Assembly (NCBI GenBank): GCA_963930655.1
Contig: OZ005608.1
Coordinates: 9,920,001 to 9,984,000 of the forward strand
Reading direction: 5' to 3'
DNA length: 64,000 bases
Source of the DNA: Myrica gale
Lineage: Eukaryota; Streptophyta; Magnoliopsida; Fagales; Myricaceae
Under the pieces are notes generated by a model, which was not told where the DNA came from, did not search any database, and saw only the letters and a program-made list of their open reading frames with translations. Below, piece after piece: positions 25,901 to 37,900 of this stretch. Each line of letters begins with the position of its first letter. Positions within the stretch are counted from its first letter, which is position 1. The translations under genes and the position numbers were made by a program.

Positions 25901-28900
25901 GAGCTTGCGTTCAGTCACAAGTCTAAAGCTTGACCATGACAATTGTCTCAATACCTCTTCCCTATAGGGTGCTTCTCTATTTATAGATACATGTATACAA
26001 GGATTGCTTGGTAAGGAAATAATTTATAAAAATAGATATCCTAAAATATCTCGAATCACCCTACGGGGAAGAGGTATTCAGACCAATTGACATGGTATCG
26101 GAGCCAACATTCTGATTTCTGTAGTTTTAATCATTGTGTGCGATTTTCATCCCAACTCTAGATGGGTGTGGGAAATTTCTGTTTGTTTCTATAGAGGTTT
26201 CAGGTTTCCAACTCTATCGGTGATTCTCGGTGACTCTCTGAGATGGTTATTGACGCATCTAGGTGGCTAGGTGGTGGTAACCAGTGGCTGTCAGCACTGA
26301 AAGTGGTGGTTGAGGTGACTGTCGGCTCTTTCAGTGATCCTCGGTGGTGGTCCTCTGTGGTAGTCAGCATCTTCTGTGGTGGCTGGGGTTGCTGTCGGCA
26401 ACTTCTATGGTTGCTGTCAGTAATGTCTGTGGTGGCAGAGGAGATATCGACACTTTTGTGCTTCCTTTTGGTGGCTGGTGTATTGGGTGATTCTCTGGCG
26501 TGTGGGTCTTTGTCTTAGTGTTGTTGGGGAAGTGATTTGTGAGGTTTTGATAGTTAGTAGCTGTCGTGTTCACTAAAGGCCTTTTTCGGCATCGACATTA
26601 GTTCTTGGTTTTGATACTTCTTGATCCACCAGCATCAATTTGAGGGGGGATGTTACCGAGATATTTTGAGATATTTTGAGAGATCTATTTTTAGAAATTA
26701 TTTCCTTACCAAGCAATCCTTGAATACATATATCTATAAATAGAGAAGCACCCTACGGGGAAGAGGTATTGAGACCAATTGACATGGTATCATTGAAATG
26801 AACGCTCAATACCTCTTCCCCGTAGGGTGCTTCTCTATTTATAGATACATGTATACAAGGATTGGTTGGTAAGGAATAATTTCTAAAAATAGATCTCCTA
26901 AAATATCTCAAAATATCTCCTAAAATATATCCTAAAATATCTCAAAATATCCCCGTAACATACCCCTCAAATTGATGCTGGAGGATCAAGAAGCATCAAT
27001 TTGTCAACCAAGAACTGATGTCGATGCCAAGAAAGAGCTTTAGTGAACACGTCAGCTAGTAACTACCGAAACCTCACAAAAAACTTCCCTAACCACACCG
27101 AGACAAAGACCCACACGCCTGAAAGAATCACCCGATACACCAGCCACCAAAAGGAAGCACAAAAGTGTCATATCTCTTCTGCCACCACAGAAGATGCCGA
27201 CTACCACAGAAGACCACCACCCAGTCACCGAGGATCACCGAAAGTGCTGACAATCGCCTTAACCACCATTGTCAGTGCCGACAGCCACTAGTTACCACCA
27301 CCTAGCCACTTAGACGCGCCGACAGCCACCTCAGAGAGTCACTGAGAATCACCCATAGACTTGGAAGTCTGAAACCTCCATAGAAACCAACAGAAATTTC
27401 CCACACCCATCCAGAGTTGCGATGAAAATCGTCCACAATGATTAAAACCACAAAGAGACGGAAATCAGAATGGAGGCTTTGATACCATGTCAATTGGTCT
27501 CAATACCTCTTCCCCGTAGGGTGCTTCTCTATTTATAGATACATGTATACAAAGATTGCTTGATAAGGAAATAATTTCTAAAAATAGATCTCCTAAAATA
27601 TCTCTTAAAATATCTCCTAAAATATCTCAAAATATCTCAAAATATCTCCGTAACAATAATGACTACTACAAATATCATAATCGAACTTACAACTATTATA
27701 GGAGCCCATACAGCAACAACTGCACCAGCATTACTTTTGACTGCAACGAGGGAACAAAATATTTATCAGACATATTCATGTCTTGCAAATAATATCCAAA
27801 TCCACCTCACTAAGCACATAATGTAGAGAAAGACAACTACCTTTTGGGAAGAGCTCATGCCATTCATAATTTTTCACACCAATTGCCATGATTTGTTTAG
27901 TCGGTGCCATGAGTGGTTTTATCTGCATTTCCCACATGTAATAACTACGAGTTAGTTGAATGTGCAATATACAAGCATGGTTGAAGTGGAAGAGAATATC
28001 ATAGAATAGCATATCACCAAATGAGCAGTAAAATTGCACTTTCAAAGCTTATGCCAACATTACAAGTAAATTATGTATAAACAAAACTTACTGTCGAGAA
28101 TATAAGATTATTACTTATGTTGAATCCGCTGTTTTTTCATTTTGGATGCACTGAAGGTCCACTACTAAAAGTTTAAGTTGTAAGGAACGGTGGATCTAAT
28201 CACTTAATCAAACATCTTAATATGTTTTCTTGGAGATAAAACACTGGACCCAACACAAGAAATTTTAATCTCAAATGAGGTAGAACAGAACCAAGGTTCG
28301 AACTTATGTTCACCTGCTCTGATTCTATAGTAAACAATTGGAAAGAGTGAATAATCACTTTACTAACTAAGCTAGGTGGTACATTCAGTTGAATACTGAC
28401 AAATTATGAATGTTTATGATCTGATATTGGACCCAATACTAGTGGCCATTTTGAGGCACTGTGACGCACTTGACTGTAATATTGAAACAAGACAATGCTC
28501 TCTTAAATCAAAGTAATTATCTGGTTTTGGTCTGGCATTTGGAAAAACGAAACAGTAAAAGAATGTGCTGTGAGAATAGAGGACTTCTTTCATTCTTTCC
28601 TTTTCCCCCCTTTTTCTTCATGGCCTAGTTGAGCATGGTGCTTTTGCACAAATGATTGTTTCCATGATCACTCGTTAATGGGACATTAGGCTTAAAATCA
28701 TGTACTGGAGTGCACCTGACTGCTGATGTCTCCACGGGGCTAGAGTGATTAGAACAATATGTGTATCCTGGGGAAAGCAAAGGACGATGTAGTGTGACAC
28801 TGGATCACTAGAAGTGTACAGAATCAGCAAAGTCCATTCTATATGGAACATCTAATGCAAGGTCAAGGTAGCTATACTCTTTGTGACACATTCTAGGGAA

Positions 28901-31900
28901 GAAACTCCTCTCATGGCATGTTATTGGATCCATTTTAGCCCCTTTTCACGGTCTTCGTATTTCTTAAAATTCCAAGGCAGAATTCTAATTCACAGTCACC
29001 TGCTCGATTGAACAATATTTTTGTCCAACATATTACTATGAGCGACAATAAATTTTCCCACCCAAGGAAATGGCAGAAGCCTTGAACAAACTCATTTTTT
29101 GTATTGGCAAGGTTACAAGTATTGGATCATTACTGATACTATGTACAATTAGACAGGTATAACAACAAAAGAGGAAGGAGATGAATAGATGAAGGTATAT
29201 AAACTACAGTATGGCATCATGGTAGCGGACTATCTAAGCCAAAATTAATCCTATGCAATAATTTAACTGTCCTCCAAGCTTCTATTCATCCCCAGCTCAT
29301 CAAAATTCAACTGCAACCTTAACTTAATAAGTTATTACTCACATTTTTCAACTAAATTCACAAATACAACCCTAATAGATTTACAGAAGCTATAAAGTTG
29401 ATTGAGAACACAAAAGTATTTGGATCAAATAGCTCCCAGGAGAGTTTACTTCTGTTTTGGTGATTTCCAGCAGAAAAGGCTGAAAAATGACAGTAGAGAT
29501 TCATATGCTATGCATGCTCCAGCATAATGGGAAGAGGGAGATGGCATAATTGTAATACGGGAGAGTGTTGGTATCATAATAAAGTACACCATATATGTGC
29601 ATTATCGCAAACAGACAAGTCCTATAACGTATATTAGCCTAATGCATTATTCTCTTGAAAAATTTAACCAGACAATGAGAGGAAGGAATCATCTTCTTCT
29701 CTCATTGGCGCTGCTAAACCTAGTCATTAACATTTTTCCAACTAAGCAACCACTTAGAGACAAATATAAAAATCATCACTATATTGATTAGTAGTAACAA
29801 ACTAATATGAGCAAAGTGTAGAAGATGGATCATTTTTAACTGATATCATAAGACCCATTGGAAACCATGGTGTTATATCTTCCTTTTTGTAATATAAACA
29901 CAATTACATTACAACTCACCTCAAAAAAGTAGCTGAAAAAAAATTTGCTTAACAGCACTAGTATCCAAAACAATGTGTACCTATACATTAAGATAAATGA
30001 ACGCATTAGCAAAGAATTAACAGAGCACCGTACCCAAAAAAAATTGAAATACAGAATAGTGACATAGCATATACTTCAACACTGAAAGTTGGCTCTCCTG
30101 CATCCCACGACTGACATATATTCTAGGCTGCATGATGAAAACAAAAGTTGACAACTATTCAAGAAATATTTAGTTATCATGAAAACATACCGCCTCACAT
30201 CAGATACTGTTAGAAGAAATAAAAACAGAATGCCTTATAAATCCCATGTAACTATATCAGAACATCGAATATTTTAGAGAGCTATTAAGCTCTATTAGAA
30301 CTTACTTGTGTCCACCATGACAAAACAGTCCATATCCGGCAATTTGAAATCTCAATATACTTGCAAACAACGGGAACAAAGAACAACACCATATCAACTG
30401 CATTTGTTATCATGTAAATTGCAGCCGCAACCATATAGGAAGAAAAGCACCATTCTCCAAGCCAGCTCCCATATTGTGTTGAATAACAAGAATATTTTCT
30501 TCTAGATTTAGCATAGCACACAGGAAGAACGATTGTCCAAATCACTGCAACAGCCACCTTCATCAACTGTTTCCTCTTTTGTGAAGATTCCATTGTGCCT
30601 CTAGCTTTCCATGTAAAGGCAATGTCAAGTATTGCTGCAAGTGCAAAGTATCATTCACATTCCTCTGATTTACATGCATACAAATGAAATGGGAGAGGGA
30701 GGGAGGGGGAGAGAGAGAAAGAGAGAGAGAAGGTATCATGGCCCCAGCCTCGTAAGGCTGACTGGAAGGGACAGAACCACCAAATTAACGCATAACCTAT
30801 ATGTAAATTTTCTAGTGCTGCATTCTACACTGATCTATCAAACCCTCAACTATAAACATCAAGAACAAGGTAAAGGTAACAAGACTCGAAACTCTAATGA
30901 TCTGCTGATTAATAAAAGAACTCCTACAAATATTTTTACAGTTCCGGTTTATTAGGGAAGGAGAGGAAAAGACTAAGATGAAGTTATGCCCCTCAAAAGC
31001 TTAAGCAGTATATGTATACATATAATGGAAATAACAAGGAGAAGTACTTGGTGAATAGTAACTTCTATTATGGGTAATGTGTAGCACAAATTTATACTTA
31101 CAATTTTCAAAAGAACCATAGAGAAAACAAAAAACAAAAAAAGCTGACTGGGTCACAGGAAATTAGGTGAAAATATGATTTCGCAATGGTACTACTGTTT
31201 TTAGCACAGATTTGGTCACACTAAAATGGTTGTTCCATTATAACCCTCTTCACCTAAAAGTACACTTGATGATCAGATACGAAACATCTATCATACCAAA
31301 TAGCCATACAAGTCTGATTGAGTAATATCACACACAAAAATTAGCCAAGAAGAAACGTATGATAGTGAGACCTTTAAAGCTACTCAACTATCACACCAAA
31401 ACACAGAAAATCTGCGCATGGTTTTAGGAACTGCAGGTTGTGTTCTGGTACCGTAAGTCAGTGTAAGAAGAATGAGCCGAGGACTTCTAGGGAAATTGAA
31501 AAAGTTGACAAGTGGTCTGTAAATCATATGGTGGATTTATTTCCTGAGAAAAAAGTGATTGATATAAAAACTGGATCTGACCAAAAAACTTCTAGAGCAG
31601 AGCAGCACCATTAAAAATAACTTTTACAGCAGATTATGCATATAAACCAAGATATGGCACCTCACAGTCTTTCGCTAAAGATTACATGGTAAGAAGAAAT
31701 TAAAAACGTTAGAGAATATAATTCAAATAATAAAATCAATCTTTTCCTAATAGCTTAAGCTTTTGAGATAAGTGACAGATTCACATGCTATCAATGTCAA
31801 GATCTTGAGCTCGAGACCTGACTCTGCACTTCACCCCATTTCAATTAAATAATACACGTGTTGGGTCTTCCATATAAGAAAGAGTCCGACCCGCACGTGG

Positions 31901-34900
31901 AAGGGAATGTTAGAGAATAAGGAAAACATTATAGGACACCACCTATTTACAAAAATCAAATTGCACCCCATGACTTCTAATTTGTCTAATTACGCCCTAT
32001 AAGTTAAAAAAAAGAAAAAAAATTCAATCCTTGCTTTCTATTTGATTTAGGTTAAACCATACGAGAGATGAGAGAAATTTGATATGAGGCCTACTATGAT
32101 GTTTCCCCTAGAGAATATAATTAAAATAATAAAATATTTCTTCCTAACAGTTTAAGTTTTGAGATAAGTGGTAGAAAAAAAAAGGAAAAACAGGTAGAAT
32201 CTAGTAAAACTTTTTTCACAATTTTTTTTTTCCAAATTTCAAAGTAAAATGCCACCATTTTCCTCAATATCCAATAATGGGAAAATTAGATCCATACCTT
32301 GTACAAGTTTAAGAATTGCCGAAGTAATGAAGATGCTTATAATGTCCTCGAATATTTCTGTATCGAACAATTGAAGTGGAGATTCCACATCATGGCATGC
32401 CATAATTATCATTGCCTAAGAAGAACAGGAGTCATCGAGACATAATGTCAAAATCTACGCAAAAAAGGAACCAATCCAAAACGCATTCATACTAGGCTCT
32501 AGGCATACCTGAAGTGAAAGGATGAAAAAACTCCACATTCTATCAAAGCTCCTAAAAATCTGCCAAAATGAACGGATCTCAACAAAATTTGTCTTCCCTA
32601 GCCATTTTTGTTCAGAAGTTTCCTCCATGATAGGCTGTGGAAAAAGGACAAGTAAGAGAGTCTAGATATAGGATATCAAATGGAGTGGCAGATTAAGCAA
32701 TTGGAAGAAACGTTCAGCAGAACAGGCTCAGCTGTGAAAGAGTCAATGAAAGCTACCCTACAACCCATACTGATCATATAGGATAAACTATATTGAAAGT
32801 GATGGATCCAAACCTAATATCTAATGGCCAGCTTATTTGATTATCAGGTTCAATGATCTGTTAACAGGCCAGAAATCTTCAATTCTTCCATCAAAGTGCT
32901 TTACCTGATTCTGGTAGACTTTTGCGATATTTTCGTTTCATTAAGCAAACATCCACTCATGTCAAATTATATTCAAGTACGAAGCAAGACTCTCAAGTAG
33001 ATTTACAGCATGCAAGATAGAATGACTGGTTGTATATGTCTATCAATAAATGTGTGCGTCTATACTATTAATAACATGCGTAATAATCTATTCAACAAGC
33101 TAGGAACACAAACCAGGTGAAGTGCGATATGGAGTGATATTCACATGAATAGGCTACATTTTCATATACACACAATGAAGAGCCTTATTCATAACAAGCC
33201 TGAAAGGAAGTTCCTATGGTAGTGTAATAATGACGTATATCTACCCCAAGTTCTTCATTTTTTCTCCCTTCTTTCTTCCTCCTTTCTGCTGCAGTAGAAT
33301 GTGATACTGGAGCATTCTTAGCATGAGCATTGTTTGAAGACTGAACACAAAAGAAATCATTGTCCAGACACATGGGCCAACCTATATGAAAACAAGCAGG
33401 AGACCTGCAGAAAAAGCGGATATATATACCTTGTTCTAATTTTTTGATACCTCAACTTGACGAACTCGTAACAACATACTAACCAGAAATACTCGTTCAA
33501 GTCGTCATAGTTTCTCCATGTAGAATGGTCAGCTGTCCCACTTTTGCTTTTCTTAGCTTCCTTCAGTATTCAAAAACAAAATTAGATTTGATATTGGAAT
33601 CTACAATGACACAGTAAATCAAGAAGTACCTCTCTTATAACCCTGTATATGGGGGAAACTACAAAGTTGAGGAAGGATTCAGACTCTCCTCCATATGCTG
33701 GCATAACCTTCTCCCAAGTTGTCAAGCTAACAGCACCAGTTAACATACCATGCAACTCATATGCCATCTTCACAAGAACAAATACATATTAACAATAAGA
33801 GATGAAGCATATTGATATCAACAATAATCTTCTCATGCATTGCCTTTATGGAAGATTTGGGAAAATGCATTGGAAAGAATCAAGTTCATTCACGAGAATT
33901 GTTACTCAAGTAGTAAATAGCTCAAGAGGTATACCATTGTCATGCACTTTAAGTAACCTTTAAACTAATTATTAAAGCTATGTACCACAACTATAGTCAA
34001 ACTCAAAAGTCAAGTGTCATGGGAGGCGATAAGAAACTCACAAAAAATTAGAAAAAACAAAGAATTCAGAGTATCTTGCCATGTATTATATGCAGAATGG
34101 AAAATCACTGTTTAATGGAAGAGTAATCAAATCCTTCAAACGTTCAAACAAACTCAGAGGTTAATGTAGAATGTAGCGATGCATGAATTGTCATGCACTA
34201 TAGTATCAATAGCTTTTCTGATAGAAAATATAACAGAGACCACACTTCCATAATTTGAAACTTAGGTCGTGTTTACAAACAAGATTTCTTTGAAATTTTG
34301 CTCTTCTGGGATGCAAACATGAATTATTCAAATTTTGGTTCCATTTTCTCCCCTAGACTTTTAGTTATGTGGCGCTTCTGTCCTTGTTTTCACCTCAGAC
34401 AATGATGGCTTTGCCCTCAAACTCCTTTGCATTTTAAAACACTTAGAAGGACATAATAGTCACTGAAAGTCACTGGGACCCACAGTATTCATGTGTATGG
34501 CTGCCACTTTTTCCAATTTACCAACAAGGGGTCAAATCTGACTTTTTCATCTTCATTGTTGCAGGGATAAAAAGGTAAATCACAGCCCAACACCATTGCC
34601 ATTTGTCGGCATGGCAGTCGAGGGCTGACATCCAACAGCCCTCAACGGGAGGAACACGTTGGGAGGAAATTACCCTCCTGCTCATCAATTAACAGGGGAG
34701 CTGGGTTTCAGTCTGGGGTGGGGATGGAAATTCGGTCCCCGACCAACCCAGCTCTCCCCTCTTTTCCCTCTCCTCTCCTCCCCACTATTTCCAAAACACA
34801 ATTTTCTCTTTACGCCTTTTTCACCAACTCCAATCATTATTCAACACCCCAATCATTGGTCTAAAAAGTCTACAACCCATCTATCACAATATTTTACACT

Positions 34901-37900
34901 ACTTTCTCACAAAACCTAATAAAACTCTAGTCTCCTCAATTTTCACAACATTCTCTAAAATTTTCAGAATTTTAGGGTTGCAAACATGACCTTAATAAAT
35001 AAACTTGTCCTTTATATGCAGTTTCTACTTATCAATACTTAATTATGTTCTTATCATTTAAAGGGGATTATTCATCATATCAGATCTCAAACCTGGGCTT
35101 TGGAAGCCCCTAGGGCATCTGAACGAACTTTAATCTTTTAAGATGATAGTGCTTCCTGACCAGTAAGTAAATAGAAAAGCATTCCTCAATAAGAATCAGC
35201 AGAAGAGCAAAGGTACTTTTCGGAGGGCTAGAGCTTTCAAAATGATTCCAGTATTTCTTAAAAGCTGCAAGTTGTTAGAGAAGCAACCCAAAAGCTGCTT
35301 CTGAAAAGACACTTCATAAAATTGGAAAAAAGTGGAAGCATCCTTGGATTACCAAACAGCTGAAAGTAACTTCTGCCTTTTAGAAGTTAAAGCATCATCA
35401 GCGGAGAGCTCCACAAAAGGGAGCCTGACAGGTAGTTTAATGTGTTAATAAAAGTAAGCAAGAGGGTAGAGCCTTCTTCAATGAGCCATCATCGTCAACT
35501 CACTAATTGTTTTGGCTTAATCTACAGAAGACACAATCTTGGAAATACAGTTGCATAAGCTTCAGTTAAGGAGGAGCAAACCTTATATTGATTAACTTCT
35601 TTCTCATATGATAAAAAATCAACTTGTTGGTCATAATGTAAAGAGAGTGCTAAGGTATCTGTATCTATGTTGGTGAAAGATCGCATGACCTAGAAGTACC
35701 ATGGACAGCACATGGCAGCAAATGCAGAGCTGAAATACACTCGGGTAAAACAGCTTACAAGATAATGATGGCAAAATATTGTTCTGCCTCATAAGATATT
35801 GCCTATCTTTACTTAACCTCAACACAAATTCATACTGATATCATCAAGAAAAATGATGGCAATAAATAAATTTTCTTAGAATGGGCCTGTAAAAATACTT
35901 GCTGCAAATCATAATTATCCAATATTAATTTCCTTGTCCTTTTTTCTCGTTTTTTAAATATCCTATTCTTCTCCATCCTTCACTGCTTCAGTTTCGTAAC
36001 TGCTTCAGTTTTTTAATAATGTAGGAAGTTACAAAGTAACTATCCTATGGAACAGATTATATAACCACATAAGAGTCCTAAGCTTTAGGAAAGCACGATT
36101 CACAGGTAAAAACACACACACATGTGTGCGTGTGTGTGTATTTGTATATAGTCTGGATAATGTACATATTAACGAAAATTATTTGCAAGTATAGTATCAT
36201 ACAAAAAACTTGTTCACAAGAGGTGCAATAAAATTTTTTCCCTTTTCCTTTTTATTTCTGGGCAACATGACTAGAATAAGAACCTGATAGCTGCTTTAAG
36301 CGCATTTGTTCCTCCAAATTATTGCAAGAAAGTTTGCTTAAATTCAATGTAACAGTACTCATGCATTCTTTATATGAATGGGGTTCGTTTGTATGGGATT
36401 TAGTAACAGAAAGGATCTTTCAGAATTCTACCCCATCAGTTTTGAGGATCGCACTCCTCTCGGATTTTGAGTTACCGTGGTTTGCTTACCGAACACAAGA
36501 ATAACCAGATCATAATATTGATATCTAAAGCAGAATACTTCATTTCACAAAAAAATAAAATAGAAAAAAATGGAGGTAGAATCAGTGAAGGCAGAAAGAT
36601 GTGCTCAGCTCACATGGTGAAAAATATAACAGAGGCACTCTGGCATGAACCGCAAGTTTGCAGCCTCCCCCCATATAAGAAGGTGAAGTCCTATATATAA
36701 AATCTTGTATTGTTGAGCTTCTTGTTTCACACCAGGTAACCTGCATGAACAATTAGAGTATCATACACTAAGAAAATAAAATGTATACCAAATATAAACT
36801 AAACCACATGAATGTGAAAGCAAAGAGATATCTGGTGCAGGGAAACTAGCGAGAAAAGAGCGAGTGTATGACAAACATATTTGGAGAAAAGAGTAGCGGG
36901 AAAAATGAAAGGAACATAACAAGCAGAAATAAATAAATTACTGCAAATTCTAGCCAAAAAGAGTAACTACAGAAAGAGAAGATAGGATATAAATAATTGT
37001 GTTAACAAAAGAGAAGAAGACAATGATTTCAAATTGCTTTGATGCAAATCAAGGGACAAATTAGAGCCCTTTTCTCACCGAATGTTGCTTGTTCTCCCAA
37101 AAAATTTACACCAATTTGTATAATTATCAAAAAACTTGCTCATCAATGCATCCACAGCTCCATCACTTAACTGCGTCAGAAAGAATATCAAATATTACGA
37201 AGTGAAAGATAAAGTAGAACCAAAATTAAACACTAAGAAAAAAAACCTTTGAATTAGATGCCTGGTTATGAGTGTGCCGAATGTGCATGTTAGCAAGGAG
37301 GAGAATCAGATGCTCTTTCTGATTAGCAGCATTATCTTTCTGATCCAGACACAGCAATGATATGAGTAATATTTATGCTCTGAAAGTAGGCAGCTTAGGA
37401 AATAGACAATGTCATGAATTTCCAATTTGCAGCCTTCATGGAAATGATACCATGTGCAGAAGAATGAGAAAAGGAAGTGAAAAGAAAAACCAGGGATAAA
37501 TTACCTGAAATCCAAACCAATACTGAAGACAGTCAAACAAATCTCTGACTGTCCCATGTCCCTGAAAATCTTGGGCTGAAGGTAAACCATGAATGTTGCG
37601 GATGGCAGCAATTGCAGCCCTGATCTGTATCAATTATCAGCTGGTTAGCAAACTTGTTAGACTGCATCACAACTTAGGCAAGTTGCAGCACCATGAACTA
37701 ATATGATCACTCAGCAGATTAACTTAATTGGAAAAATTAAAAGAAATCTTTTAGATTTTCCATACAGCATCAGACCTCGGGTAGCTGCATAATTGGCTGC
37801 TGAATACCTCCACCATGATCGAGTGGGAGAATGTTGAACTCAAATTTTACATGGATGCCAGCTCTATCAGCAAGTGCCTATTTTGGGAGAGTAAAAGAGT

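Noticed and set aside
25900-27700. CRISPR-like or satellite array from the repeated CTACGGGGAAGAGG words
   Set aside because: The repeats are explained by four LTR copies of the TRIM fossils, not by an array.
30690-30732. GA-rich tract as a possible BPC-binding element
   Set aside because: It is simple low-complexity sequence within an intron, with no positional support for a regulatory role.
34659-34919. 86-residue open frame inside the Tourist-like element
   Set aside because: Pro/Ser/Thr-rich low-complexity translation with no family signature. It is most likely chance within the GC-richer core.
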